A program made the translations under genes and the position numbers. The notes beneath the pieces are model-generated. The model ran no database searches, was not told the origin of the DNA, and was given only the letters and a program-made list of their open reading frames with translations. A stretch of DNA of 64,000 bases from UBA11865 sp963749825 (GTDB lineage Bacteria; Chloroflexota; Anaerolineae; Promineifilales; Promineifilaceae): assembly GCA_963749825.1 (NCBI GenBank), contig CAVVOI010000015.1, forward strand, positions 124,001 to 188,000, in the 5' to 3' direction. Of the stretch, positions 28,133 to 38,046 are shown one piece after another (the stretch's first letter is position 1; the number at the start of each line of letters is the position of its first letter).

Positions 28133-29416
28133 ATGAACCGATATTTAGATGCCCGCGGTCGCCCGCGTATTGTTATCACCGGTATGGGAGCGATAACCCC
28201 GGTGGGCAATAGCGTAGAAGAAAGCTGGCAGAATGCGCTGATTGGACGATCTGGCGTCGCCCAAATTACCTCGTTCGACGTGAGCGGACTACCATGCCGC
28301 ATTGCCGGCGAGGTTAAGAACTTTGATCCGCGGGATTACATTGGCTTCAAGGAAGCACGCCGGATGTCCCGCGCCTCCCAACTGGCTTCAGCGGCCGGCC
28401 GGCTGGCTTTAGCCAATGCTGGCTTGAATCGGGAGCCTGATGAGGAGGAGTCAGAACGGACAGGTGTCGTCATAGGCACCGGCATGGGCGGCTTAGACTG
28501 GGCCGATGAAAACCTTCAGAAGTACCGTACCAAAGGACTTTCGCACGTGAGCCCGTTTGCGGTTACCGGTTGTTTACCTAACATGCCGACTCACCACATC
28601 AGTCTCATGGCCAAAGCGCGAGGTCCAATTAGCACGGTTGTGGCTGCATGTGCGACTGGCACGCAAGCGATAGGCGAAGCGGCCGAGTTTATTCGCAGAG
28701 GAGCGGCTGATCGGGTGATAGCTGGAGGTGTGGAAGGAATGATTCACATATCGGCTGTCGCAGGCTTCACGGCAATGAGAGCGCTGACTACCCATTTCAA
28801 CGATAGTCCTGAAAAGGCTTGTCGTCCCTTTGACAAGGATCGTTCCGGCTTCATTATAAGTGAAGGGGCCGGGGTGGTCGTTCTAGAGCGTTTGGACCAG
28901 GCGCTAGCGCGGGGAGTGGAGATCTTGGCCGAGTTTCTTGGACACGCTTCATCTTCTGACGCATTCCACGTGGCTGCGCCAGATCCGGAAGGCGCTGGGG
29001 CAATCAGGGCTATGCGCTGGTCGATGGAAGATGCCGGCGTATCGACTGAGGATATTGACTATATCAACGCCCACGGTACTTCAACGCCGATCAATGATGC
29101 CATGGAAACGAAGGCCATCAAGAAATTATTTGGCGAAGAAGCCTACAATATCCCCGTATCCAGCACAAAATCAGTCATGGGGCATGCCATGGGTGGCGCC
29201 GGAGCGATTGAGGCCATCTTCTGTATCCGGGCGTTGCAAGAGGGGATCATCCCGCCAACCTGGAATTACGAGACGCCTGACCCCGAGTGCGACTTGGACT
29301 ATGTTCCCAATGCGCCACGAAAAGCCCCCTTGAAGACGGTGATGTCGAATTCTTTTGGACTGGGTGGCCAAAATGCCTGCCTGGTCTTGTCCAGATACGA
29401 TAACGATAGCGATTAA
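28133..29416 (+). CDS. fabF: Beta-ketoacyl-ACP synthase II
   Basis: This condensing enzyme elongates fatty acids. The protein has 427 residues from ATG 28133, chosen because GGAG (28122-28125) is correctly spaced; an in-frame ATG at 28121 would overlap that site. VITGMGAITPVG starts the thiolase fold. The catalytic Cys is in VAACATGTQAI, and the two histidines are in INAHGTSTPINDAMET and KSVMGHAMGGAGAIEA. The C-terminal SNSFGLGGQNACLVL glycine loop is intact. It probably shares the plsX transcript. Confidence 0.95.
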   Translation: MNRYLDARGRPRIVITGMGAITPVGNSVEESWQNALIGRSGVAQITSFDVSGLPCRIAGEVKNFDPRDYIGFKEARRMSRASQLASAAGRLALANAGLNREPDEEESERTGVVIGTGMGGLDWADENLQKYRTKGLSHVSPFAVTGCLPNMPTHHISLMAKARGPISTVVAACATGTQAIGEAAEFIRRGAADRVIAGGVEGMIHISAVAGFTAMRALTTHFNDSPEKACRPFDKDRSGFIISEGAGVVVLERLDQALARGVEILAEFLGHASSSDAFHVAAPDPEGAGAIRAMRWSMEDAGVSTEDIDYINAHGTSTPINDAMETKAIKKLFGEEAYNIPVSSTKSVMGHAMGGAGAIEAIFCIRALQEGIIPPTWNYETPDPECDLDYVPNAPRKAPLKTVMSNSFGLGGQNACLVLSRYDNDSD

Positions 29417-29488
29417 CCATGGTGAAGGTCGGACACCAATAATAGAATTGATGATATAGTCATGTATTATCACGTTTAGGTAGGAGTC

Positions 29489-30202
29489 ATGAAAATACTG
29501 CGCGACGAAAAGTACATTACAAAACAGAAGAAACGCAGTCAACAGGCGAGTCTCATCGGATTCGTTTTTTTACTTGGGGGATTTGTTCTGGTATTCATCA
29601 ATATCCAGAACCTACTCTTGTTTCAGTTGTTGGCTCTTCTCGTAGGATTTACCTTATCTCAATATGGAATCTATCTGGCCCACCGCTTCAATCGTTCGCC
29701 CAGGCCGGATGAAGTGCTCGACGAGGCCGTCAAAAAATCGGCCAGTGGTGAGCGGATGTACCATTACGTGCTGCCGACTCCCCATGTCCTGCTCACAAAA
29801 GCCGGTCCCATAGTCTTTGTCCTCAAGTACCAGGTCGGCAACATCGTCGCCGATGGGAATAATTGGCGACAAACAGGAATCGGCTTTCGTAGATTTTTCG
29901 GTCAGGAGGGTTTGGGTAACCCTTCGAAGGACGTGGAAAAAGCGATTGCCGCTCTTGCCGGCTACATAAAAGCGAGTGTACCAGATCTCTTGGAGGTGCC
30001 AGTCGGGGCGATAATCGTTTTCACCAGTAAGAATATTAAGAACCTGGATGTTGACGATGCCGATTTTCCCGCTATGCACTATTCCAAAGTCAAGGGATTC
30101 TTACGACAAAAAAGCAGCAGCAGCAAGCCGTTGCCCCAAGAGCAGTATGATGCCTTGCAGGCTTCGTTTGATGAAGCTGCCGGTGAACTGTTGTCAGAGT
30201 GA
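29489..30202 (+). CDS. Two-TM protein with NERD-like domain
   Basis: The 237-residue protein has two adjacent transmembrane helices (about 19-64) and then a soluble domain of about 150 residues. The segment LTKAGPIVFVLKYQVGNIVADGNNW, followed by FGQEGLGNPSKDVEKAI and VPVGAIIVFTS, resembles NERD (nuclease-related) domains, but catalytic PD-(D/E)xK residues are not clearly seen. Function is unknown. The next gene starts 3 nt after its stop, so the two are probably co-expressed. Confidence 0.65.
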   Translation: MKILRDEKYITKQKKRSQQASLIGFVFLLGGFVLVFINIQNLLLFQLLALLVGFTLSQYGIYLAHRFNRSPRPDEVLDEAVKKSASGERMYHYVLPTPHVLLTKAGPIVFVLKYQVGNIVADGNNWRQTGIGFRRFFGQEGLGNPSKDVEKAIAALAGYIKASVPDLLEVPVGAIIVFTSKNIKNLDVDDADFPAMHYSKVKGFLRQKSSSSKPLPQEQYDALQASFDEAAGELLSE

Positions 30203-30205
30203 GCG

Positions 30206-30889
30206 ATGGAATTATTACCCGGCATACATTGGATTCAAGGTAAGCGAAGCAATATTTTCCTCTGGGAGAGAGAAAGTGACTTGATTCTTGTCGATACGGG
30301 ATTGCCGGGTGATGTGGGGAAGATACGACAGACCATCCAAGAAATCGGTCGCCAGCCTGGAGAATTGTCGACCATCCTGATAACCCATGCTGACGCCGAC
30401 CATGCTGGAAGTTCGGCCGCATTGCAAGCCGAGTCTGGCGCGACTGTTTATGCTAGCAAGGCCACGGCCGAGTTGCTGCGTGAGGGAAAATCACCTAGAC
30501 ATATGCCCCGTTTAGTTCAATTCATCATCGATAATTTTATGGGTTATCCTTCCCTTCCACCCAAAACGATTCGCACTCTTGAGGATGGGGAAGTCGTTCC
30601 GGGTATAGATGAGTTAGAAGTTTTAGCTACGCCAGGACATACGCTCGATCATATCTCTTTTTACAACCCGGTTCAGGGGATCTTATTTGCCGGAGATGCC
30701 TTGAATACCAGAAACGATAGAATAAATCTCACTGAAAAACGAATCACGGCCGACCAAGAAGCGGCTCGTCTATCAGCCATGAAGTTGTTGTTATTGCATC
30801 CGGCTACGATTGCTTGTGGCCATGGACAGCCGATGTTAACTCATGATGCGAATGAACTCATGATGCTTTACCGTCAATTGACGCAATGA
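30206..30889 (+). CDS. MBL-fold metallo-hydrolase
   Basis: The 227-residue metallo-beta-lactamase-fold protein has the zinc motif THADADHAGSS (about 53-63). A further metal ligand is in TPGHTLDHISFY (about 139-150) and a bridging Asp in LFAGDALNTR. The C-terminal His in ACGHGQPM is also present. The family includes glyoxalase II-like and other hydrolases, and the substrate cannot be told from sequence. It sits 3 nt after the NERD-like gene. Confidence 0.88.
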   Translation: MELLPGIHWIQGKRSNIFLWERESDLILVDTGLPGDVGKIRQTIQEIGRQPGELSTILITHADADHAGSSAALQAESGATVYASKATAELLREGKSPRHMPRLVQFIIDNFMGYPSLPPKTIRTLEDGEVVPGIDELEVLATPGHTLDHISFYNPVQGILFAGDALNTRNDRINLTEKRITADQEAARLSAMKLLLLHPATIACGHGQPMLTHDANELMMLYRQLTQ

Positions 30890-31085
30890 TTCAAGCAAAG
30901 GCTGGCTAATCAAAAGGGATAGATGTGAAATAGCTTCCACGCTTATCTAAAAATATCAAGTGGAATTGTTTCATTGGATACGGTATAAATTTAGAGGAAG
31001 CAAACCATCAAGCTTTGAGTAGCAATGGCTCTTCAACCGGAATTTTTGAAAATTGAGCCATTTATACACATAAGGGCAAAATATC

Positions 31086-31757
31086 ATGAAGCAACGTAGT
31101 ATTCTGACCCAAGAACTTGCCGAAATGAATACCTTAATCCTCCGGTTAACTAGTATGGTTGACATGGCCATAGAGCAGGCCATGGAGGCCTTAATTAACC
31201 GGGATCTCGACCTTGCCCAAAAAGTGATAACCGATGATGAAGCAACCAACGCCTTACGATTCGAGGTTGAAGAGTTAAGTCTCACGATATTGGCTACCCA
31301 GCAGCCATTTGCCACCGACCTGAGGGAGACTATCGCGGCGATGCATCTGGTAAATGAATTAGAACGAATGGGGGATCACGCAGCCGGAATCGCTCGATTG
31401 GTGGAGAGGATGGAGGGGGAGGCGGAAATTTCTTCTCTGCATAAATTGCCTAAAATGGCTAAACGAGCTCGGCAAATGACACAGGAAAGCGTTCAATCCT
31501 ATATTGAACGAGACGCTGAACTTGCTTTAACCGTGATGAGTCGTGATGACAAATTGGACAAACAGTACAATAAGTTATTTCGTGAAATTTTGGAAGAAAT
31601 GCGGGATGATGACTATATTCGCCGGGCTACCTTTCTTTTATGGGTCGGGCATGATCTTGAACGCATTGGCGATCGAGCGATTAATATCGCCGAACGCGTT
31701 ATTTTCATGGTAACCGGCAAATTTGTCGAAAACTTACCATCGACATTTGAAATCTGA
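31086..31757 (+). CDS. phoU: PhoU-type phosphate uptake regulator
   Basis: The 223-residue all-helical protein has two PhoU repeats (about 15-100 and 115-210). Each has the metal-binding E/D-x-x-x-D pattern (VNELERMGDHAAGIA; GHDLERIGDRAINIAERV). PhoU links the Pst phosphate transporter to PhoR and prevents excess phosphate uptake. No pst or phoR gene is in the window; the PhoB-like regulator at 61.6 kb is distant. Confidence 0.94.
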   Translation: MKQRSILTQELAEMNTLILRLTSMVDMAIEQAMEALINRDLDLAQKVITDDEATNALRFEVEELSLTILATQQPFATDLRETIAAMHLVNELERMGDHAAGIARLVERMEGEAEISSLHKLPKMAKRARQMTQESVQSYIERDAELALTVMSRDDKLDKQYNKLFREILEEMRDDDYIRRATFLLWVGHDLERIGDRAINIAERVIFMVTGKFVENLPSTFEI

Positions 31758-32119
31758 TAGAAAAAGTCCGATTTGGGCAAAATTCGCTTTAAACTTCACT
31801 GTTTTATGCCCGATTTGTGTTGATTTCCATACATAAAATTGAAGCTATAACGATTTCCACAGTTGACAATGAGTGATAATTTAATAGAATCCTAATCTTA
31901 ATTCGAGGATCAACAAGGAAATGCACGCTGGGGATGGTTTCCTTGTACCGTTTGAGCCTGGTTCTACAGGCCACGATCGAGGAGGTGATGGCGTACAAAA
32001 AACCTGGTAAAGTTGTTAAATATAGGAAGTGACTATCTATTTGTGTCTCATAGGTGAGAAACCCGGCCGCATTTTGTGGCCGTGAATGGTGACACATCAC
32101 CAAAGATTGGAGGAGAATA
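31758..32119 (+). promoter_or_regulatory. Promoter and long leader of the livKHMGF operon
   Basis: In this 362-bp gap TTGACA (31863-31868) and TAGAAT (31885-31890), spaced 16 nt, form a good promoter, giving a leader of about 220 nt. The leader contains two small hairpins near its end (CGGCC...GGCCG near 32063-32083 and GGTGACACATCACC near 32088-32101). A strong Shine-Dalgarno GGAGGAG follows. No known riboswitch is recognised. Confidence 0.5.
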
Positions 32120-33322
32120 ATGAAACGTTTGATAACACTTTCGCTATTGTTGTTGGGTGTGGCCATACTGGTCGTCGCCTGCGGGGGAGAAACGCTAGAA
32201 TGTACCGACGCACTTGGATGCGTTGAGGTTGCACCAGATGAGCCCATACTTCTAGCTTCTTCGCTGGTCATCTCTGGTCCCAATACCCAATTGGGCTTGG
32301 ATTCTCAGCACGGCGTAGAGTTAGCCCTTGATTTCCGCGAATCAGTCCTCGATCACCCGTTGGAACTGCAACCCGAGGATGATGGATGTAACGCAGAGGG
32401 TGGACAAACCTCGGCTACTAAGATTGTCTCCAACCCACAGGTTGTAGCCATGATCGGTACGAGTTGTTCTGGCGCCGGTGTACCGGCAGCCAAGATCATT
32501 TCTGACGCCGGATATGCCATGGTATCCCCCTCGAATACCTCCCCGGCACTGACCAATCCCGCAGAAGCTGGGCAAGTTGGCTATTACCGGACAGCCCACA
32601 ACGACCTGGTTCAGGGAGCGGCGATGGCTGAATTCGCGAAAAACGAGCTTGGCGTGACCAAAGTTGCTGCTATCCATGACGGCGACCCCTATACCGAGGG
32701 TTTGGCGTCCGCGTTCACCAACGCATTTGAAGAACTGGGTGGCGAGGTTGTAGCCTTCGAAGCTGAAGCGGCCGATGCCACCAACGTCGAACCATTGCTG
32801 ACCACCGTAGCAGCAGCTGGGCCCGAGTTCATCTTCTATCCGGTATTCATCCCGCTGGGCTCGCTGATCACCAATACGGCCAGGGACATCGAGGCGCTGG
32901 ATGGGGTTTACCTGGCTGCTGCGGACGGTATCCAGTCCCCAAGTTTCCTGGAAAATACGGTCGGTACCTCGGATGGCATGTACGCCTCTGGTCCTGACCT
33001 GAGCTTCAGCAACACCTTCTATCAGGACGAGTTCCTACCTGCTTACATGGAAGCATACGGCACTGAGCCAACGGCGCCATTCCATGCCCACGCCTACGAC
33101 GCCACCAACATGATCCTGGATGCCGTTGAGAAAGTAGCCCAGCAAGGCAGTGATGGTACGCTGCTCATCGGCCGCCAGGCTTTGCGTGATGCGCTCTATG
33201 CAACCTCTGCTCTTGAGGGTATTACCGGTACTATCAATTGTGATGATAATGGCGACTGTGCCGATCCGAAGATCTCGGTAAGCGAAGTTCAAGACAACGA
33301 GTTTGTCCGCATTTGGCCATAG
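32120..33322 (+). CDS. livK: Branched-chain amino-acid ABC transporter substrate-binding lipoprotein
   Basis: The 400-residue type I periplasmic binding protein has a lipoprotein signal (LLLGVAILVVACGG, cleavage before Cys21). The Peripla_BP_6 domain contains SGPNTQLGLDSQHGVELAL, IGTSCSGAGVPAAKIISDAGYAMVSPSNTSP and FAKNELGVTKVAAIHDGDPYTEGLASAF. It delivers Leu/Ile/Val or a related amide or amino acid to the LivHMGF complex. It is first in the operon and is followed by a strong intercistronic hairpin, as usual for binding proteins made in excess. Confidence 0.93.
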   Translation: MKRLITLSLLLLGVAILVVACGGETLECTDALGCVEVAPDEPILLASSLVISGPNTQLGLDSQHGVELALDFRESVLDHPLELQPEDDGCNAEGGQTSATKIVSNPQVVAMIGTSCSGAGVPAAKIISDAGYAMVSPSNTSPALTNPAEAGQVGYYRTAHNDLVQGAAMAEFAKNELGVTKVAAIHDGDPYTEGLASAFTNAFEELGGEVVAFEAEAADATNVEPLLTTVAAAGPEFIFYPVFIPLGSLITNTARDIEALDGVYLAAADGIQSPSFLENTVGTSDGMYASGPDLSFSNTFYQDEFLPAYMEAYGTEPTAPFHAHAYDATNMILDAVEKVAQQGSDGTLLIGRQALRDALYATSALEGITGTINCDDNGDCADPKISVSEVQDNEFVRIWP

Positions 33323-33377
33323 TATTAGCCTGGTAACCGGGAAAGCTGCATCAAACTTGACCGGTTGAAAACGAAAG

Positions 33378-33420
33378 GATAATAGGTTCCACTAACTATT
33401 ATTCAGTGGAACCTATTATC
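33378..33420 (+). terminator. Intercistronic hairpin between livK and livH
   Basis: A perfect 16-bp inverted repeat (GATAATAGGTTCCACT / AGTGGAACCTATTATC) with an 11-nt loop lies 56 nt after the livK stop, with no long T-run after it. It probably causes partial termination or protects the livK message. Confidence 0.7.
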
Positions 33421-33587
33421 TCTTCAGTACGAAGTTCCTTGACCTTTTTCCTGTTAGAGTATTGACAGGCTCGTTTATGCCAGTGGGAGGATTTTCTTTC
33501 TTCGCATCAACATAGACGGAATTAGACACTGTTCTCGATCGCGTTCTCCAGTTAATAATCGTTTGCCCTGCAATTGGAGTGAATTAT

Positions 33588-34658
33588 ATGACGAAGCGCT
33601 TCAAGGATCTTGATTGGGTAGGAGTCGCTCTGTGGGTATTCAGAGCAGTCATTATCATCTTAATCATTTATGGTGTGATAGCCAAAATTTTCTTTGGCGT
33701 CGGAACCGAGTACCAAACCAGCGATTGGGCGACCTTTGTCGTTTCAGGTCTTTCGCAAGGTAGCCTGTATGCCCTGATCGCCTTGGGGTATACGATGGTT
33801 TATGGCATTTTGTTCATGATTAACTTTGCCCACGGCGAGTTTTTCATGTCTGGGGCCATGACCACGGCCATATTCGTCGCGGCGCCCATGGCAGCCACCG
33901 GTTTTCTGGATGCACAACCTATCATCGGATTGCTGGCGATCATCGTGGTGGCCATGTTGGTCGCAATGGGGATTGCCTTACTGACCGAGCGGGTGGCGTA
34001 CCGCCCGTTGCGACGTGCTCCTCGCCTCGTACCGTTGATCACGGCAATTGGGGCCTCTTTTTTCTGGCAATATTTCTTTCGCGGCCTTTATGGTGGGGAA
34101 ATCATACCCTTTCCTGTACCCATCTTCCTGCAGGGCCGGATTTCCATTTTCGGCCTCGATTTCCTAAGAGCCCGGCTGGGTGTTATGGTGGCCTCTCTCC
34201 TGATGTTGTTAGCCCTGTATGTTCTGGTTCAACGTACCAGGACCGGGAAGGCGATCCGGGCTGTGGCTGAGGACAAGGATGTGGCTTCATTGATGGGCAT
34301 TGATGTCGATCGCACGATCGCCATCACTTTTATGGTTGGGGCGGCCATGGCCGCCATCGCCGCAGTCTTTTGGGGCCTGGTTTTCCGACAAGTGCATTTC
34401 TTCATGGGCTTTGTGCCCGGCATCAAGGCTTTTACAGCGGCCGTATTGGGCGGCATCGGTAGCATTCCCGGCGCAGCGTTGGGCGGGCTCTTCTTGGGCG
34501 TAATCGAGTCCTTAGGACCTCCACTGGTGTTGGAAGGACTCGGCGTGCCTGGGGCCCACCAACTCAAAGATGCCACAGCTTTTATCTTGTTGGTTTTGGT
34601 TCTAATCTTCCGGCCGCAAGGCATTGTGGGAGAAAAGTTGCCTGAAGAGAAAGCGTAA
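33588..34658 (+). CDS. livH: Branched-chain amino-acid ABC transporter permease LivH
   Basis: The inner-membrane permease has 356 residues, starting at ATG 33588 with GGAG 8 nt upstream. An upstream GTG at 33579 is in frame but overlaps that site. Motifs are LSQGSLYALIALGYTMVYGILFMINFAHGEFFM near the first permease helices and KAIRAVAEDKDVASLMGIDVDRTIAITF. GFVPGIKAFTAAVLGGIGSIPGAALGGLFLGVIES follows. An extra N-terminal helix (about 12-35) precedes the core. It forms the transmembrane pore with LivM. Confidence 0.95.
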   Translation: MTKRFKDLDWVGVALWVFRAVIIILIIYGVIAKIFFGVGTEYQTSDWATFVVSGLSQGSLYALIALGYTMVYGILFMINFAHGEFFMSGAMTTAIFVAAPMAATGFLDAQPIIGLLAIIVVAMLVAMGIALLTERVAYRPLRRAPRLVPLITAIGASFFWQYFFRGLYGGEIIPFPVPIFLQGRISIFGLDFLRARLGVMVASLLMLLALYVLVQRTRTGKAIRAVAEDKDVASLMGIDVDRTIAITFMVGAAMAAIAAVFWGLVFRQVHFFMGFVPGIKAFTAAVLGGIGSIPGAALGGLFLGVIESLGPPLVLEGLGVPGAHQLKDATAFILLVLVLIFRPQGIVGEKLPEEKA

Positions 34659-34669
34659 GGGGAAAATAT

Positions 34670-36371
34670 ATGTCCCAACTCGATATGCGTAGAACGATTC
34701 GATTTGGCTTAATAGCCGGTGTGGTCGCCGTGAGCGTCAGCGCCATCGGCATGGTTGTGACCTTTGACGAGCGGGATATTATCACCGGCGTTCTCACTCT
34801 TGGCCAGTTACTGCTTTATGGCATTCCACTCTTGGCCGGCTACATGGTGGTGAGAGGAGACGGTGAAGTAAAAGCCGGTACGGCCCTCTTACATGGTCTC
34901 GTCGCCGGCTTATTTGTAGCCTTGCCATTAGTCGCCTTGATTTTGTTGACGATTATCTGGCCCGCTATCCGAACGGCATTACCCAATGTCTCCCCCGCCT
35001 TGATTGAAATCTTAACATTCGGCCAGGGTGAAATCGTTGGCAGCATCGTCCTCACGTTGGTCATGATGGTCATGGGCGCACTTGGCGCTGGCTTCCATAT
35101 CTTACCCGAGCGCATTCAGAAACCACTAGTGTCAGGCATCGCCTGGACATTGGGTATTGGCCTGTTTTCTGAGATTCTGATCAATATCTTCCGTCCTGTA
35201 CCGCGGTCAATTATTCGTATTGTTTTCGGTACTAAAGGCATAACACCATTGTTGGCCGTCATTATCTTCGTCGTCGCCACAATCTTTAGCGCCTGGTGGG
35301 AGGCCGGTGGACGCAAGCGATTCCGGGACCGGAAAGCGGCCTTGACGACGGAGCAAGAGAGCCGGTTGGGACGTGTAGGTAAGATAGCCCTGGTGATCTT
35401 GATTGTTACACTTCCCTGGGTACTGGGTATTTACCTGTCAGAAGTTCTGGATGTCGTCGGCATATTCGTGCTGATGGGGCTTGGGACTTAACATCGTCGT
35501 CGGCTTTGCTGGCCTCTTGGATCTGGGTTACGTCGCCTTTTTCGCCATTGGCGCCTACGTCATGGGACTTTTGACCTCCACCGGAGATCTAGGTCTGGGA
35601 TTGCCATTTTGGGTCGCGCTTCCTTTTAGCGTTCTGGCAGCTACTACCGCCGGCATTTTGTTGGGCATTCCCGTGCTTCGTATGCGAGGTGACTATCTAG
35701 CCATCGTCACCCTCGGCTTCGGCGAGATCATCCGTGTATTGGTCGCCTCAGATCTTTTGAAGCCCATCATCGGCGGCGCCCAAGGCATCATCAATATCGG
35801 TAGACCCAGGATCCCGGTTCTAAATTGGACTTTTGATGAGCCGCGCACCTTTTACTATCTGATCCTGCTTGGGTGTTTGTTGGCCATCTGGGTCTCTTCG
35901 CGACTGCGGGATAGGCGGCCGGGACGTCGATGGATGGCCCTACGCGAGGACGAAGATGTGGCCGAAGCTATGGGCATTCACCTGGTTAGCACCAAGCTTT
36001 TGGCTTTTGCTGTTGGCGCGGCTTTCGGTGGCCTGGCTGGAGGTATCTTCGCCTCTCGTTTGGCGTCCATTTTCCCCCACAGCTTTAATCTGCTGATATC
36101 CATCAACGTGCTGAGCCTGATCATCGTCGGCGGAATCGGCAGCCTGCCCGGTGTGATCGTCGGAGCGCTATTTCTGGTTGGTTTGCCGGAGCTTCTGAGG
36201 GAATTCGCCGAGTACCGGCTGTTAATGTATGGCGCGTTGATCATCGTGATGATGCTGGTGAGGCCGGAAGGCTTGTGGCCTTCGCCTATTCGCAAGCGAG
36301 AGCTACATGCTGAGGATGAAATCGCCGAACGCGAAGGGCCACATCATGAGCAAGTGGCCGACTTGGTATAG
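34670..36371 (+). CDS. livM: LivM permease with long N-terminal membrane extension, interrupted by one frame break
   Basis: Two overlapping frames together encode LivM. The first (34670-35491) ends just after FVLMGLG. The second continues with LNIVVGFAGLLDLGYVAFFAIGAYV, LGIPVLRMRGDYLAIVTLGFGEIIR and GGIGSLPGVIVGALFLV. Removing one G of the GGG at 35483-35485 joins them as a 566-residue protein (length divisible by three). The C-terminal ~300 residues are the standard LivM permease. The N-terminal ~260 residues add about six extra hydrophobic segments and a basic loop (GGRKRFRDRK), making it much longer than typical LivM (300-420). Confidence 0.9.
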
Positions 36372-36383
36372 AGGTAATCGACT

Positions 36384-37175
36384 ATGGCAAATATCCTTGA
36401 ATCGACGAATGTAACCAAACGTTTTGGTGGTCTAACGGCTGTCGACAATCTGACCTTTTCGATTCCGACCGGTAGCATCATTAGTATCATCGGACCAAAC
36501 GGGGCCGGAAAGACGACTTTTTTTAACTGCATAACCGGCTTCTATGATTTTGACGAAGGAGAAATCATGTTCTCCGGGCGTTCCCTTAAAGGCCGGCAGC
36601 CCGATCAGGTCGCGCATATGGGCATCGCCCGTACTTACCAAAATATCCGCCTTTTTTCTTACATGACGGCTATTGAGAATATCCTGGCCGGCATGGAGAC
36701 CCAGCTTCAATCCTCTTGGATAGGCGCTCTCTTTGGCACTAAAAAGACCAACATAGAAGAGCAGAACGCGGTAGTTGAAGCCAATAGGCTGCTCGAATTC
36801 GTTGGCTTGAAGGGATTAGGTGATAGCCTGGCCCGGAATTTGCCATATGGTGACCAGCGGCGACTGGAAATCGGCCGGGCTCTGGCTAGCAAGCCGGACC
36901 TACTTTTGTTGGATGAGCCAACGGCCGGAATGAATCCGAGAGAAACGGCCGAAACCACTGTCTTCATTAAAAAGCTGCGCGATGAATTGGGCATTACGAT
37001 CTTACTCATCGAACATGATATGCGGGTCGTGATGGGAATCTCCGAGAACATTACCGTTTTGGACTATGGTGAAAAGATCGCCGAAGGAACGCCGGCTGAG
37101 ATCCAGACCAATCCCAGGGTGATCGAAGCTTATTTAGGAAGAGGCGCCGCAGCTAGCGCGACAATTCAAGCATAG
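36384..37175 (+). CDS. livG: Branched-chain amino-acid ABC transporter ATP-binding protein LivG
   Basis: This is the 263-residue ABC ATPase of the Liv complex. Walker A is GPNGAGKTTFFN (about 37-48), and the Q-loop region is ARTYQNIRLF. The signature motif is degenerate (LPYGDQRRLEIGRAL, with YGDQ where LSGGQ is usual, as in many LivG). Walker B is LLLLDEPTAGMNP, and the switch His is in LIEHDMRVV. The C-terminal extension (GTPAEIQTNPRVIEAYLG) is typical of LivG. It starts 12 nt after livM. Confidence 0.96.
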   Translation: MANILESTNVTKRFGGLTAVDNLTFSIPTGSIISIIGPNGAGKTTFFNCITGFYDFDEGEIMFSGRSLKGRQPDQVAHMGIARTYQNIRLFSYMTAIENILAGMETQLQSSWIGALFGTKKTNIEEQNAVVEANRLLEFVGLKGLGDSLARNLPYGDQRRLEIGRALASKPDLLLLDEPTAGMNPRETAETTVFIKKLRDELGITILLIEHDMRVVMGISENITVLDYGEKIAEGTPAEIQTNPRVIEAYLGRGAAASATIQA

Positions 37176-37260
37176 CGAGAATTTCAGGATCTTAATTCAC
37201 TAGGCTCTCACACGGTCCCGATGACCAACTATCGTGATCAGAAGGAGTAACGGAAGAAGC

Positions 37261-37974
37261 ATGGCTCTACTTGAAGTCAATAATGTAAATGCTTATTATG
37301 GCAATATCCATGCGCTGAAAGGCGTCTCCCTCATCGTTGAAGAAGGGGAAATCGTAAGCCTGATTGGCGGAAATGGCGCCGGCAAAACGACGACGCTACG
37401 TACCATTAGTGGCTTGATGAAGCCACGATCGGGTTCGGTTACTTTGGAGGGCCAGGACCTATTGGCCTATAAGGCTCACGAACTACCTACCAGAGGCGTG
37501 GCGATGGTTCCAGAGGGTCGCGGTGTGTTTGCAAAGATGACTGTGCTAGAGAACCTGGAAATGGGCGCCTACCACCGTAACGACAGGGAAGGTACCAAAG
37601 AAGATCTTAAGGGCGTTTATGAACTTTTCCCTCGGTTATTGGAACGCCGAACCCAGGTGGCCGGCACGCTATCCGGAGGGGAACAGCAAATGTTGGCGAC
37701 CGCGCGAGCCTTGATGGCTCGTCCGAGTTTATTGCTGATGGATGAACCGTCTATGGGACTGGCGCCGGTGCTCGTGGAAGCTATATTCGACACCATTGTG
37801 CGTATTAACCAGGAAGGGACAACAGTTTTGTTAGTCGAACAGAACGCCCACATGGCCCTTCAAGTGGCTAATCGAGGTTACGTGCTGCAGACCGGTGAAA
37901 TTGTCTTGCACGACACGGCCGCCAATCTACGCCAAAATGAAATGGTGCAGAAAGCCTACTTGGGTATCGATTGA
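37261..37974 (+). CDS. livF: Branched-chain amino-acid ABC transporter ATP-binding protein LivF
   Basis: The second ATPase of the Liv complex has 237 residues from ATG 37261. I prefer this start to 37234 because the family begins at LLEVNNVNAYYGNIHAL and a GGAAG motif lies 6 nt upstream. Walker A is GGNGAGKTTTLR, the signature is LSGGEQQMLATARAL, Walker B is LLLMDEPSMGLAP, and the H-loop position reads VEQNAHMAL as usual for LivF. Confidence 0.96.
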   Translation: MALLEVNNVNAYYGNIHALKGVSLIVEEGEIVSLIGGNGAGKTTTLRTISGLMKPRSGSVTLEGQDLLAYKAHELPTRGVAMVPEGRGVFAKMTVLENLEMGAYHRNDREGTKEDLKGVYELFPRLLERRTQVAGTLSGGEQQMLATARALMARPSLLLMDEPSMGLAPVLVEAIFDTIVRINQEGTTVLLVEQNAHMALQVANRGYVLQTGEIVLHDTAANLRQNEMVQKAYLGID

Positions 37975-38046
37975 GGGAAATGGATAACCAAGCTGAGGCG
38001 TGTACTTTATCCTGCTCGTTGCTCCTTATCGCCAGACAAATCATCC

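Noticed and set aside
31804..32283. 159-codon minus-strand frame over the liv leader
   Set aside because: Antisense to the livK start and promoter; composition is that of a shadow frame.
7098..36371. Programmed ribosomal frameshifting in dgt, gdhA, livM and the DUF3048 gene
   Set aside because: The genes are unrelated, no slippery heptamer or stimulatory structure is shared, and each is repaired by removing a single base; sequence error is simpler.
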